A stretch of 64,000 nucleotides of DNA from the NCBI RefSeq assembly GCF_947242115.1, contig NC_074714.1, positions 42,886,149 through 42,950,148 on the forward strand, read 5' to 3'. Every line of letters starts with the position of its first letter. Positions within the stretch are counted from its first letter, which is position 1. The notes beneath the pieces were generated by a model. The model had not been told where the DNA came from and did not search any database. It was given only the letters and a program-made list of their open reading frames with translations. The position numbers and the translations under genes are program-made. Origin of the DNA: Biomphalaria glabrata (lineage: Eukaryota > Mollusca > Gastropoda > Planorbidae). Of this stretch, positions 44,401 through 56,516 are shown one piece after another.

Positions 44401-47400
44401 TGGAGTCTTTCAATTCCTGGGGGACCATTCCTTGTTCCCAGCACAAGCTTAGCAGTTCATGGAGTGGTTTGATTAGGGCATGTTTTCCAGCCTGAATTAC
44501 TTCAACAGGAATGCCATCTCCTCCGGGTGTTTTCCCATGTGCAAGCATGTCAATGGCAATGCTCAGCTCCTTTACTGAGGGGGTTTCGTCTAATTCCGTC
44601 AAAACTGGAAGTGATGGGAAGTTGGAAACAGCATTTGGTGAGATGGCGTTCTCAATATGGTAGAGTTCTGCATAGTGTTCTACCCATCGTTCCATTTGCA
44701 GCGCACGATCGCTGATGATTGAGCCATCTTTTGACTTGAGCGGAGCACACTTGCTGGTGTGAGGTCCAAAGGCTTTTCTCATGCCCTCATATAGTCCTGC
44801 CTCTCTAATGGGTGCTTAGAGCTTAGTTTAAAACGACAAGTAGGCTGGAAACTTGCACCAAGCAACAAAAAAAGAAAAATTAAACTGAAAAAGAAAATCC
44901 CTGTCATGCGACTGGCCACTTGGAATGTCAGGACAATGTGTCCTGGTCTCACTGATGATCTAAGGCAGATCGACGATGCAAGGAAGACGGCAGTTATAAA
45001 CAACGAGCTAAAAAGGCTACATATTGACATTGCAGCCCTGCAAGAAACCCGAATGGCCGAAATCGGCATGCTCCGAGAGACTGACTACACTTTCTTTTGG
45101 AAAGGGAAAGCACAGGATGAGACTCGAATACATGGTGTGGGCTTTGCTGTCAAGAACAGTCTTCTTCCCATGATAGTCCCTCCAGTTGGTGGCTCGGAAC
45201 GGCTACTAAGCATAAGTATGATGACAGCATCTGTAAAAGTCACTCTAATTAGTGCCTATGCCCCCACACTAAGCTCGCTTCAGGAGGACAAAGACAAGTT
45301 CTATGAAGACCTCAAAGAAGCCATTGCAAACATTCCTCAAAAAGAACATATGATCCTTCTAGGTGACTTCAATGCCAGAGTAGGATCAGATCACACTACC
45401 TGGCCAGACTGTCTTGGGCTTTTTGGAATCGGAAAGATGAATGAGAACGGACAAAGACTGCTTGAATTCTGCGCATACCATAAGCTCTGCATTACCAACA
45501 CATACTTCAGAACAAAACCACAGCACTGTATCTCATGGAGGCACCCTAGGTCTGGGCACTGGCACCAGCTGGATATGATACTGACACGAAAAAGGACATT
45601 GGAAATATACTGCTGACACGTAGCTACCAAAGCGCGGATTGTGATACTGATCATACTTTAGTGTCCTGCCGGACAAGATTGCTGCCAACTAAGATCCACA
45701 CATCACAGGGAAAAAGAAAATCACGCCTGAATACTACTAGCACAAAAAATCCTGATCTTTGCACCGAATTTGAGAACAAATTAGAGGAAGCTTTTAAAAA
45801 CTTCTCTGTGACTGAGGTAGAAAAAAGCTGGACGTTTATGCGTGATACAATCTACCAAACATCATCACTGGTCTTTGGAAACAAAACCAAGAAAAGCGAA
45901 GACTGGTTTGAAGCTAGTCTACCAGAAATGGAAACTGCCACTACGAACAAGAGAGCAGCCATGCTAATCTACAAGAAGGATCCCACCCCAAGCAACTTAA
46001 AAAGGCTCAGAGATGCACGTAACAATGCCCAAAGAGTAGCGAGACAATGTGCTAACAAATACTGGCAGGAGCTATGTGAAGATATTCAATCTTGTGCCGA
46101 CTGTGGTAACATAAGAGGACTGCATAACTTTAAAACTATAACTTTAAAAAGTATATATGTATATATAATTATATAATTTTTTTCTTTTATAAAGCCGGAT
46201 ATTAAACTTCTGTTATAAGCTCGAGGTACCAATGTCGTTACCCATTGAGCCAGACTATCATCTAGAATTGTATCGAAACCTAAACTTCTGATATAAAACT
46301 CTTTTAAGATCTTTTCTAAATCTACTTCTAGATCTAGAGTCTAGTTGTAATCTATACTAGATTTACGTAAAAATAGAAGCAAAGCTTAGATAATCTATAA
46401 ATAATTTAAACTGAAAGCAACTTTAAATTAAATAAACAACTCTGTTATCGGTACACTACTGCTGACTACGCCATGTTCGTATTGACAATTTTTTTTTATT
46501 TGACAAATTATAACGGTCAAACTAGAGTTTTCTCAGCAATATACATCAACTGTTACATTTCTTGGAAAAATCGCTAGAGCAGTTTTTGATATCAGTGTCC
46601 AGGTTTCAGCCTCCAGGTTCTAGCTTGAATAAAGGTTTTGTAAAAAAGGATTATGAAGGACCAAGCTTAAAAAAAATTAATAGGAATTTTTTGTTGTTGT
46701 TGGGGGCGCGGTGGTCGTATGGTTAAGCGCTTGGCTTCCGAACCTGAGGACCTGGGTTCGAATCTCGAATTTTGAATTTCGGTATTTTTAGGGTGTCCCT
46801 GAGTCCACCCAATTCTAATGGTTACCTAACTTTAGTTGGTTAAAGTAAAGGAGGTTGGTCGTTGTGCTGGCCACATAACACACTGCTCGTTAACTATTGG
46901 CCAAAGAAACAGATAACCTTAACATCATCTGTCCCATAGATCGCAAAGCCTGAAAGGGGGGAAACTTTACTTTTTTTTTACTTTGTTGTTATTGGTAATC
47001 ATCATCATCCCAGTGGCGCTACAGCCCATGGAGGGCACTGGCCTGCTTTAGCACATCTCTCCATTTTGATCAATCGCTTTATTTCTCCATGCCCGGACTT
47101 TTAGCTGTTGCAGATCTGGCTCTACGTCACCAAGCCACCGTACTCGTGGTCTGCCATTGGGGCGATTGCCTTATGGTTTTTATTCCGGTGAACCATCTGT
47201 GGATGTAACCTGGCCAACGTAATTTGTTCCTATTTTGTTTCTTTTTTTCCGTCATCATGGAGAGGATTCCTACAGCTGGTAATTTTCTTGGTCGGTAAAC
47301 TTTCTAGAAATAAATATTAAACGCTTATCAACACGTAGACTCTTATTAAATTGTGTAACGACAAAAAAGTCTTCTATTTCCAACAGGACACTGGATACAT

Positions 47401-48856
47401 AGTCGCGGACTTCAGTAAAGATTTAATGGCAGAAATCTCCACCAAAACCAACATTCGTCTTGTCAAAGATTTCAAAAACGTAAGTGTCTTTAAATAGAAA
47501 GTAAAGAAATAAAACGAAGAGACTGCAAGACTGATGAGATGTTTAGTGGCACAGTGGCATGAAATGTTCAAGGGGAACTGGAGTTCGAATCTCGATGTAG
47601 ATCAGGGATCTCTAACTTTACTCGAGCTTTCCTTACATGTCTCGTAAAACAGACCACTGAGCCATTTATAGTAAGAGACTCTCTGTAAGATTTGTAACAC
47701 ATAATAATAAGAGAAACGATAATGAAATATATTGTCAGGGTTGGGGTCAGGGTTGGGTTCAGGGTTGTGTTAAAGCCTTAGCTCGTTAGCCCGGGCCCCT
47801 GACATTCAACAAGCACCTTCGTGCTTACAACTACAACTAATAATTGACTCGCTGTTAACAATGTAATTGTTTCATGATATGAATGTAAGTTATAATGACA
47901 AGCTGATGGGGTAATGACATTGAGTTTAAAACATTATAATATTGTGGTTATATTAATTAAACAATCATTCTGCACCTTGCTATCCCACAGCGCAACACCT
48001 TAGTAAGCCTAACGCTGGCCCACTGCCGACTGTAGTCTCTGATGTAGATTTGATAATCCCTTAACTAACGTAAGCAAAGACAATCTGAAAGGTCTAGTCT
48101 AATACGCTGAGGCACCGAAACAACTGCGAAATGCAGCAATGCCTTAGATACTCACCCTAGACAGGGGTGTACACGGACGAAAAAAAAAACGTTACGTCAG
48201 TAAAACAACAAATAACCCTCCATAAGCATAAAAGCAAGGCAACAAAGAAAATGCGTATGGTGATTCTGCATCTAATTATGATTGGCACTAGAATACAACA
48301 GCCTACGCACCGACATATATTAGTACATTATGTTGATGAATATGTATATGGATATTTCTATTTTTAAGTAAAGTTTTTAACAGTAACATTTAGTTGGCAT
48401 GTAGTAGGTATAATAAAACCAGAAATATTATTTAAGTTAATGATTTTTTTTTGTTTTGTAGTTAAAGACTTATGAGATTCCTAATAACTCCAGCTGCAGA
48501 CAATCAACATTATCTCCCTGTAAAGTACAGCACCAATGTTTGCCACGTAAGTTTGAAATAAATGAACATTAAATAGCATTTTAATAAAGCATGTATGAAC
48601 TCACCTGTCAGTCTGTTTGTCTGTCTGGTACAAATCTTGTGTAGACATTTCTCCAGTGCATTCTCTGATAAATTTTAAACTTTGCACAATTTAGTATTGT
48701 TGATGACAATACATGGATCAAGAAATTATTGGTTATTAATTAATTAATTTTGTTTTTCTATACTGAAAAAGGGAGATAAATCTTGCAGTTTTGAGAGACA
48801 TTGCAGTAATTGTGCAGTTTTTGTTGTTAAGTGGTTTTTTTTTATTTTGCTTGTTT

Positions 48857-48888
<32 letters not shown>

Positions 48889-51800
48889 TTTACAGTGTAA
48901 TCGTTGTGTATTATATTTAAAGATAAAGCAAATATTTAGTGTGTGTCTATTATACACTGGGCACTTCTAAACAGGGAGTTTGGCTTTCAGTCAAAATGGC
49001 GACATGGTCTAAATAGCGCTATAATTATACTTGATTGAATGTCATTTTTTTTTTTGTATTCCTTGGAGAATTAAACATTATAAAAGTGTCAATGACATAA
49101 AAGGTCAACTGACTCGTCAAGCTTGATAATGAAGGTATAATGAAGGTGTAATGTGTCCGACGACCAAGCACCTTTACCTCCCCTTAGATAGTCACTCAGG
49201 TAAAGCAGAGTGCGCTCTTGTGATTTCTAAGATCACCTTCTGGGAAAACTAACTGGATTGGATTTCGACTAGCCAGCAGAATACTTTATCTCCCGTTCCC
49301 CTCACCCATTGAACTTCATACAGAAGTTTGATATTACACAATACATTTTGTCATAGTTTAACTTCATACAGAAGTTTGATATTACACAATACATTTTGTC
49401 ATAGTTTAACTTCATACAGAAGTTTGATATTACACAATACATTTTGTCATAGTTTAACTTCATACAGAAGTTTGATATTACACAATACATTTTGTCATAG
49501 TTTAACTTCATACAGAAGTTTGATATTACACAATACATTTTGTCATAGTTTAACTTCATACAGAAGTTTGATATTACACAATACATTTTGTCATAGTTTA
49601 ACTTCATACAGAAGTTTGATATTACACAATACATTTTGTCATAGTTTAACTTCATACAGAAGTTTGATATTACACAATACATTTTGTCATAGTTTAACTT
49701 CATACAGAAGTTTGATATTACACAATACATTTTGTCATAGTTTAACTTCATACAGAAGTTTGATATTACACAATACATTTTGTCATAGTTTAACTTCATA
49801 CAGAAGTTTGATATTACACAATACATTTTGTCATAGTTTAACTTCATACAGAAGTTTGATATTACACAATACATTTTGTCATAGTTTAACTTCATACAGA
49901 AGTTTGATATTACACAATACATTTTGTCATAGTTTAACTTCATACAGAAGTTTGATATTACACAATACATTTTGTCATAGTTTAACTTCATACAGAAGTT
50001 TGATATTACACAATACATTTTGTCATAGTTTAACTTCATACAGAAGTTTGATATTACACAATACATTTTGTCATAGTTTAACTTCATACAGAAGTTTGAT
50101 ATTACACAATACATTTTGTCATAGTTTAACTTCATACAGAAGTTTGATATTACACAATACATTTTGTCATAGTTTAACTTCATACAGAAGTTTGATATTA
50201 CACAATACATTTTGTCATAGTTTAACTTCATACAGAAGTTTGATATTACACAATACATTTTGTCATAGTTTAACTTCATACAGAAGTTTGATATTACACA
50301 ATACATTTTGTCATAGTTTAACTTCATACAGAAGTTTGATATTACACAATACATTTTGTCATAGTTTAACTTCATACAGAAGTTTGATATTACACAATAC
50401 ATTTTGTCATAGTTTAACTTCATACAGAAGTTTGATATTACACAATACATTTTGTCATAGTTTAACTTCATACAGAAGTTTGATATTACACAATACATTT
50501 TGTCATAGTTTAACTTCATACAGAAGTTTGATATTACACAATACATTTTGTCATAGTTTAACTTCATACAGAAGTTTGATATTACACAATACATTTTGTC
50601 ATAGTTTAACTTCATACAGAAGTTTGATATTACACAATACATTTTGTCATAGTTTAAGGTATGAACATATTTCAAGCTATATTGAACAACTCACACTATT
50701 GATATATTCTCCACTTTTTTTTCAGCATACGCCAGGCTGGTCCCACAACAAACTGGCGCCATTGGCAATCCAAGAAGTGGTTATTACCTGACCACTCAGA
50801 CCTGGGAGATACCCACAGCCTATGATGTCCTGTACAGAATCACCTACACCTCTCATTCTGGCATACCAGCTTGGCCAGTGTTGTCTCAGGAACTGGGTGA
50901 GTTCTCTTCAAATACGTCAACAGCAGAAACAGCAAAGCTGTTCAGTCTATTCCTACCCACTCCCACGATTCGCAAAACTTTGAAATGTCGCAGTTAGGCA
51001 AGAGCCAACCCGTAGCGCATCAATACCTCAAGTACCATACAATATGGATGACATAAAACTTCTGACATAAATATTCTAGTCCAGTGATTCTGAGCCTTGG
51101 ATGCTTCATTGAGCATTTTGAGCAAAAGTTTCAAGATCCCGGATGGTATAGCATTAGGAGCCAGATATGGACCGCATGCCGTAGTTTGTACATCACTTCC
51201 CTAGAGGACAAACATTTAATCTAATCAATGCTTATTTAAAAGTCAGATTTTACGTGTGCGCTTTTGTGTGTGTATAAAGAGTAAAAAAAAAGTCCTTCGA
51301 TTCTTTTACATCGTGCTAAGCTTTCTATGACTTGTTTGTTAACAGCTTTCTATGACTTCTTTGTTAACAGCTTTCTATGACTTCTTTGTTAAGAAAAACT
51401 GGCTCTAAATTGTACATAACTTAGAAGGGTGGTGGTGGTCGAGAGGCTAAGCGTTAGATATTCAAATTGAGGAGTCCTGAATTCGAATGTCCAAAATCTG
51501 ATCCTTAGCAATCTTTTTTTTTTTTTTTTTTTTTGGGGGGGGGGGGGCATATGTCTTTTTTGTGGGTTTCATGTCTATTTTTGGTTATTCCGACCTCATT
51601 TCGTTTTGTATTGGTGGACATCTACCACCGATACTAGATGTTTACAATTAATATAGGGACAATTGAAGTCTGATCCTTAGAGTTCATGAGAAGTAGAGTG
51701 GGACTGTGGCTTGCTGTTTGTATAGAAGTGGTTTGTATAGAAGTGGTTTGTATAGAAGTGGTTTGTATACGTCAGAACTATGTCTGATGACCCAAACTCC

Positions 51801-52524
51801 TCCTTATTGCAATAGGTAGTTATTTAAATGAATCAACAGAACAGAAACCCTCTTAAAGAAATAAAAACACCACTACAAATACACAATACACTTCAATTTC
51901 TTTAGTAGCTTAACCAAAGTTGGCACAGTAAAGTTACTTGAACACTGAAACACCCTAAATTGTTTTCATCCCTCAAGTCCTCAAAAATAACTGGAAATCT
52001 ATTTTTAGTACTATGTGGATGTTATCGTATTTTCTCAAAGCTACGTAATTGTAAACAACATATTTACCTAGGTAATGAATTAATTAAAACCTTGTTGCGT
52101 AATTATCACATCTTCTCGATCATGATTTGTTATAAGCATTTAATTTATTCAAACCATGAAACCTTGACGCGTACATTACGTGACGTATGAGTATTAGTCG
52201 TTTTACTTTTGAGCAAGAGCACTTTACAAACACAAAAATGTCTATGTACATTGAATGTTCCCTTTTTTATTAAAACTGAGAAATGCTTATAAAACGTTTA
52301 ATAGCAATGGTACTTTAAGAAGACTTTAGAACTGCTAATTATCGTTAAATTAAAAAATATGCCTATAATTTTTATTGACCTTTTTTGCCCCCTTAGGCTA
52401 CCGTGGGACCAACAACATCTACCAGTTTGTGTCTCCGCTTGCTGCTATCACAGACACCAAGGCTCTGATCATCCCAAACAACTGTGTACCTAATGATGTT
52501 CTAGCGGCTATTAAAACGAAATAA
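41430..52524 (+). CDS. Ependymin-related secreted protein, copy 2, complete
   Basis: Exons: 41430-41549, 47387-47479, 48462-48546, 50726-50896 and 52397-52524. The total is 597 nt (198 aa plus stop), close to the usual length of about 200 aa. Residues 1-19 form a signal peptide (FFYVAVTCLVAVMG). Family marks: TNLLTG, then YEIPNNSSCRQSTL, which resembles the YEI-x3-N-x-TC block of vertebrate EPDR1, then TTQTWEIP, and the C-terminal DTKALIIPNNC, resembling DPxxFxPPxxC. Glycosylation sites: NYT and NSS. There are five Cys in the mature chain, one more than copy 1. The classical GCIPV Cys is absent. The protein is expected to be secreted, with a hydrophobic ligand pocket; its role is unknown. AATAAA (52520-52525) overlaps the stop codon. 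Intron 1 (5.8 kb) holds a LINE and intron 3 a satellite. Confidence 0.83.
41950..42145. mobile_element. hAT-type MITE
   Basis: 196 bp with inverted ends 'cagtgtttctcatact' and 'gtttggaaaacactg'. The flanks form an 8-bp duplication with one mismatch (ctctagac at 41942-41949, gtctagac at 42146-42153). No coding sequence. The CAGTGTTTCTCA end is typical of hAT MITEs. It lies in intron 1 of EPDR2. Confidence 0.87.
42165..42390. repeat. Dispersed repeat, pair with 46490-46625
   Basis: Shares ordered blocks with 46490-46625: 'ggtcaaacta.agttttctc', 'cacatttccaggaaaatcg', 'agagc.g.tttcgagatc' and 'gtgtt/tccaggtttt'. Both lie in intron 1 of EPDR2. The 83-codon open frame over this copy is not conserved in the other, so it is not coding. 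It is probably a piece of an unidentified transposon. Confidence 0.55.
42785..44817 (-). mobile_element. LINE C, 3' segment (RT and C-terminus)
   Basis: The minus-strand frame 44782-42833 (649 aa) starts within ...YEGMRKAFGPHTSKCAPL. RT blocks: GGDGIPVEVI, YKNKGDRSYCNNYRGISLL, CGFRAGRSTTDMIFSLRQLQE, FIDLTKAFDLVSR, VKQGCVLAPTLFGIFF and the catalytic FADD in ELLFADDAALVSHS. Then come the RDHVSNQEVLRLANMNS and RRLRWLGHVTRMPDGRIPK blocks, and a C-terminal zinc-finger-like motif (CTNCGKVCRSRIGLISHTRFC region). The frame is uninterrupted. The 5' half of the element is present but inverted (next entry). Confidence 0.93.
44820..46140 (+). mobile_element. LINE C, inverted 5' segment (5' leader, endonuclease, linker)
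   Basis: Runs opposite to the RT segment and begins with a short leader. Frame 44906-45616 encodes an APE-type endonuclease: MRLATWNVRTM, IAALQETR, SAYAPT, LLGDFNARVGSDHTTW, and SWRHPRSGHWHQLDMIL. One frame change near 45590 moves into a second frame (to about 46130) encoding the linker up to NKYWQELCEDIQ...GNIRGL. The next expected residues (YEGMRKAFGP) are exactly where the RT segment starts, so almost nothing was lost. This is the classic product of twin priming. Confidence 0.9.
46703..46977 (+). mobile_element. tRNA-derived SINE type S1, full copy
   Basis: From 'ggggcgcggtggtcgtatgg' with the A-box region and 'gggttcgaatctcg' (B box), through 'aaaggaggttggtcgttgtg', to the tail 'ctgaaaggggggaaacttta'. 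Lies in intron 1 of EPDR2. Confidence 0.9.
46990..47300 (-). repeat. Probable LINE 3'-end or dispersed repeat
   Basis: Begins 'atcatcatcatcccagtgg' and contains 'cagcccatggagggcactgg' and 'ccaccgtactcgtggtctg'. This resembles the reversed 3' part of invertebrate LINEs that end in ATG/GAT repeats. No RT motif is left. A possible relative of its first part is near 54390 ('ccagtggcgccacatcccct'). Confidence 0.4.
47480..48460. other. Intron 2 of EPDR2
   Basis: No element can be placed. A G-rich run of 'cagggttggggt' units near 47740-47772 could form a G-quadruplex. There is no support for the 66-codon frame at 48167. Confidence 0.45.
48606..48800 (+). repeat. Dispersed repeat family R copy
   Basis: 'cagtctgtttgtctgtctgg', then 'actttgcacaatttagtat', then an attaattaatt run and 'gggagataaatcttgcag'. 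Lies in intron 3 of EPDR2. A poly-T run of more than 40 bases follows at 48845-48895. Confidence 0.65.
49312..50657. repeat. 48-bp tandem satellite, 28 near-identical copies
   Basis: The unit runs 'aacttcatacagaagtttga', then 'tattacacaatacattttg', then 'tcatagttt'. All copies appear identical by eye, which implies very recent expansion. The 48-bp length keeps frames open on both strands (NYDKMYCVISNFCMKL on the minus strand, LTSYRSLILHNTFCHS on the plus); these are not genes. Each unit has the small palindrome cttc-ataca-gaag. It lies in intron 3 of EPDR2 and ends about 70 bp before exon 4. Confidence 0.97.
50900..52390. other. Intron 4 of EPDR2
   Basis: Contains a small triplication at 51320-51390 (units with 'agctttctatgacttctttg'), a worn SINE-like head near 51428-51500 ('gtcgagaggctaagcg'), a T-run and G-run at 51511-51547, and a four-copy 'tatagaagtggtttg' repeat at about 51718-51768. 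A 'cagtgattctgagcctt' end near 51083 could be half of a hAT MITE. No gene. Confidence 0.5.
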
Positions 52525-53024
52525 AGTTTTACAATTAAGTGCAATATTATAAAAAGTACTTTACAAAAAAAAAATCCATATTAATGTTTTATACATTTAC
52601 AAATTATATTAATTTTATTGGACCAGAAAAAGAAAATTATATATTGTTTATAATCCGCTATTGTGTTGGAGTCACAAGGTAGCACTAGGCTATGACCCAC
52701 AGCGTCTCGGATTATAAACGAAATGACTCAATGTAGCATTATGAATTGACTCTACAACTCTAAGCCTTATTGCTTAGTTGTTGGTATTTTGATTTTGTAA
52801 TGTTATTTTGTTATTCTTGTTTAAAAATCTATTATACAAACGCAGATCTAACTTAAATCATCTCATATCATAGAAAATCTGCTGTTCAAGGAAATGTGTT
52901 GTTTTTTTACTTCAGTATGTTGTACAAAGATATAGATTTTGTTGTCGATTAACTCGTATTCATTATACATTAAACTTCAAAGTATTTGTATAAAAATTGT
53001 GAGTCTATATTTCTAAAAAGCTTA

Positions 53025-53220
53025 TATCAATTCACTCTGTCTGTCTGTGAGGTACAGAGTTTGTACACGGTATTTCTCCCACACCCAATCTCGGATCAAG
53101 ATAACATTTTGTAAAATTATTTCTTTTACCTCACAAAACAGATGACCTTTAGATCAGCCCTATAGATCGTGAGGTCTGAAAGGGTAACTTTTTTACTTTT
53201 ATTTATTATTTTGTTTAGTA
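53025..53220 (+). repeat. Dispersed repeat R fragment joined to an S1 SINE tail
   Basis: 53030-53110 is family R ('ctgtctgtctgtgaggtac', then 'tctcggatcaagataacat'). At about 53135 it changes to the 3' end of S1 ('agatgacctttagatcag' and 'ctgaaagggtaac'). Confidence 0.6.
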
Positions 53221-53229
53221 TCTCGAACA

Positions 53230-53402
53230 ATGAAAAAAAAAGCCTTTATATAGCACTATCTGAGAGAAGGTTCTCCGTGCTGCCTTTAGGCGCTCAGTAA
53301 ACACAACTCTGCTTAGAGTCGGGTGTCGAACCTCTAGCCTCCTTCATAGGTAGCCAAGCCAAGCCAAGTTCAAGCTTACTGAGCCTCTTGACCATGCTTT
53401 CT
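53230..53402 (-). mobile_element. tRNA-derived SINE type S2, reversed
   Basis: Reversed S2 with 'tatatagcactatctgag', then 'gcgctcagtaaacacaactc', and the head 'gagcctcttgacc'. It sits head to head with another S2-like copy just downstream. Confidence 0.75.
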
Positions 53403-53454
53403 ACTAATTGAAAGAAATTGTACATGACTGACAAGGTGGTACAAGTGGTATTAG

Positions 53455-53705
53455 CTCCCTTTCGACTTTGTAGGTCGTCGCTTCGCTGGCATAGTGGCTA
53501 GTGTATTGGCTTGAGGAGGCGGAATTCGAATCAAGGTAGTTCAGCTTTTTTTCTATAGATAAATGCACATAAAAGCGATCACCTAGATACCCCCTTTTTT
53601 CCCTTCCACCCCTTTCCGACTGGTCCAGAGAAGTGATAGGATCATTGAGTATCCAGAAAGCTAATATTATGAAATACCGCTACACAAAAAAAAAAAAAAA
53701 AAAAC
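53455..53705 (+). mobile_element. SINE type S2-like, with poly-A
   Basis: Head 'gctggcatagtggctagtgt' with B-box-like 'gaattcgaatcaagg', then 'gatcacctagatacccc' and 'gactggtccagagaagtgat', then 'ataccgctacac' and a poly-A run. It is diverged from the 34.1-kb copy. Confidence 0.6.
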
Positions 53706-53709
53706 AATT

Positions 53710-56510
53710 GGTAAAAGTATTTGTCATCGCACATATTTTTTATTGTTAGTCTAGATCAGTAATAGGCAAACTACTTTCTACATTAAAAAAAATTGAATTG
53801 TCACAAATTAGACCCCATTACTAATTGTAGAATATTAGACAAAATTTAATAAAGCTACAGTGTTATTTCAATTTGCCATTTTTTTTTTCTGTTTCAACTA
53901 ATTCATGTTTGTGTTATTACTGAACAAATCTGTGTTTCGATATATTACTTAAATACAGATCTACATCACAAGTGTGAACAGTTGCCACATCATTCACTTC
54001 ACATAAACTTTTTGCTTCACATAGTGCACATCACACAATGTCACAGCTTATATCAACCCACTCTGACTGTCTTTCTGGTAAAAGCGTGTGCAGAAATATA
54101 GAAACAAACAACATTGTGACCGAAAAAAAAAGCTATTGCCATTGGTAGCTATTTAATACTTACACAATTTAAACAAAAGGATTCTTAACCAGCTTACACT
54201 AATTTAATGAACGATATTTGTGGGTTAAGATTTTGAAATCAATTATTATAGTTGATGTTAAAATTACATTAAAATATGAAAAAATAAATATATTGCAACG
54301 TATTGAAATGTGGTAATGGAGCAAGTTACTTGGTGGTACGGTGTAAGTCATTTCTGTGTACGAACCACACGCAAGACATGGACCTATCCATTCCAGTGGC
54401 GCCACATCCCCTGCAAGCTCTTGTCATTGGGACACTGAACTTATCCTTTAGATTTATTTCCAATCTATAACTAATTAGTCAATTAATTATTGGTAATTAA
54501 TGATTTTGTTTGAAATCGATAAGAGAAATAACTTGCACACTATTGATAGATATAGTTTTAAGAGGAGAGTTTTTCCCCTTTATATTTTTTATAAAAAATA
54601 TTTTTTTGTTGTTGTTATCACCAACTTTTGTTCAATAATCAAATAATCAATTCTAAATATAATTCTAAATGATTGGCATATTGATTGGTTAGTTTTGTTA
54701 TACGTTTGTATTTGAACATTAAGACCGTTCTGTCCGTATCATATAAGGAGGCTATTGATATATTGCTCGTTGAAAACTTCTTTAGTTATAACGCCTGAAA
54801 GTTTCTTGGGAGGATCAGCCTGGCAAGGGATAAGAAAAGTGAGCTGTTTTATTTTATAGTCCACACGATATTTAAACAGTTCTTTAAGAAGGTACGACTC
54901 GTGACATGTGCTTTTGTTACTTAAGTGTCAGAGATAGTTTTTTTTAGTAATGGCGAAATTAAAAAAAAAATTACTATGTAGTAGAATAAGTGTTACTGTT
55001 TCTTGTTTCTATGCTCAAACAAATGAAAACTTATCAAGAAGCTAATGGTATAATAATCACTTTGCCGAACATATTGTAAGCAATGAACTCTCAATACAAG
55101 ATTTCTTCTACACTAAGCTGACTTTGGTTATCTGATATCACTGGACAGCTAATTTATAATGTGCAATAGGTACATTTATTACAAGATTCATCGAAATCTA
55201 AAGACTGCTCCGAAAATCATTTAGTGATAAATTCGTTTGCAGTTGTACTGGTCACACTTTATGTAAACCGTTAAAAAAAACAAAAGCACAGCAAAAAAAA
55301 AAAAAAGAGCTACACGATGCGTCCTTGTTTCGTCAGCCAATGAAAAGCACTTCGGTTAAATTCAAAGAACAATTAGCTGCAATTAATGTTTGGTTTCAAG
55401 TTTCAACTTCATCCAAGAATGAGTGTGGGAAAAAAAAAACGTGTTTAAGGGGACGAAAACCTATATAAGTAGCCGTTTTTGTAAATACTGAAGGATTATC
55501 TTCCCTTGTTGGTATCAAACAGATTAATTAATTACCAGTAAATTATTGACTAATTAGTTGTTTTTTTTTATCATTTATTCATGTCTTATCTATGCCAATG
55601 AATTATTGTGCAAAGTTTTAAGTTGTTCCGATAATGGGTGTGGGAGAAAAAAATGTGTAGAACTTTATACCAGGCAGACAGACAGACAGATAGACAGACA
55701 AACAGACAGAGTGAGTTGATGTAAGCTTAGTAAAATATTAGGCTTGCAGACATTTCGATTGTAGATTAAATTTGAAAAGATATATTAACTTATAAAAAGT
55801 TAAATGTTATAATATGTTATAAGTATTGGAAAAGTTTTATTAGTTAATACCATTTACAATGTATTTTTTTCCAATCCATATATGTAAAAATGTATTTCGG
55901 TTTATATGGTTGATTTAAAAATAAAAGCACGCTAAATAAATCAATCCCACTCTTTAGCCAAATTTTAACTGTTGATAATGCTGGTTTAACATTTCTTATG
56001 GAAAACTTTTTTTTTACCGCACGCGTGAAAAATAAGGGCGTAATCATTTAACTAACATAATTAATAATCGTCACGTGATAGTTTCTCTATCTCTATTACT
56101 ACGACCTAGTCGTTAATTAAAAGCCTAATTTGGCAAGCACACCACACCATCACAGTGCACTGTGTCAATGTGAAAACTGCAGTACAGTTTGAACCGTTCC
56201 GTGAGCAAGCGGCTTAAAAAAAAATTAATTATATTTACAACATAGATAGAATGCAAGTCATATCAATCTATAATGTACTTTATTTAGCACATGCAGTAAC
56301 AATGCAATCCATAGTCCAATGGTTGGAATTAGCTCTTTTTCTGAGGGATCAATATATTTTTACTGCATCAACAGCAAAGTCCATTGTTCTAATTAATATA
56401 CAAAGTTTCGATATTGAGGAATTGATTTCTGCAGGTGTGAATTAATTGCATTGTTAGAGAGAAAGAAAAAAATAATAAAGAAGTGAATAGACAGACAGAC
56501 TAAAAGGTAG
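53710..56510. other. Gene-free AT-rich stretch with family R copies
   Basis: Family R pieces: + at about 54050-54090, and minus at about 55540-55735, including a (GACA)n run at 55675-55712. The rest is AT-rich with many A- and T-runs. I found no exon between EPDR2 and GDW2. Confidence 0.5.
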
Positions 56511-56516
56511 ACTGTA

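Noticed and set aside
47735-47775. Telomere-like G-rich repeat
   Set aside because: Units are irregular ('cagggttggggt' and variants) and few; noted only as a possible G-quadruplex.
49302-50791. 457- and 487-codon open frames
   Set aside because: They are the 48-bp satellite read on either strand. The + frame merely runs on through the real exon 4 boundary in the wrong frame.
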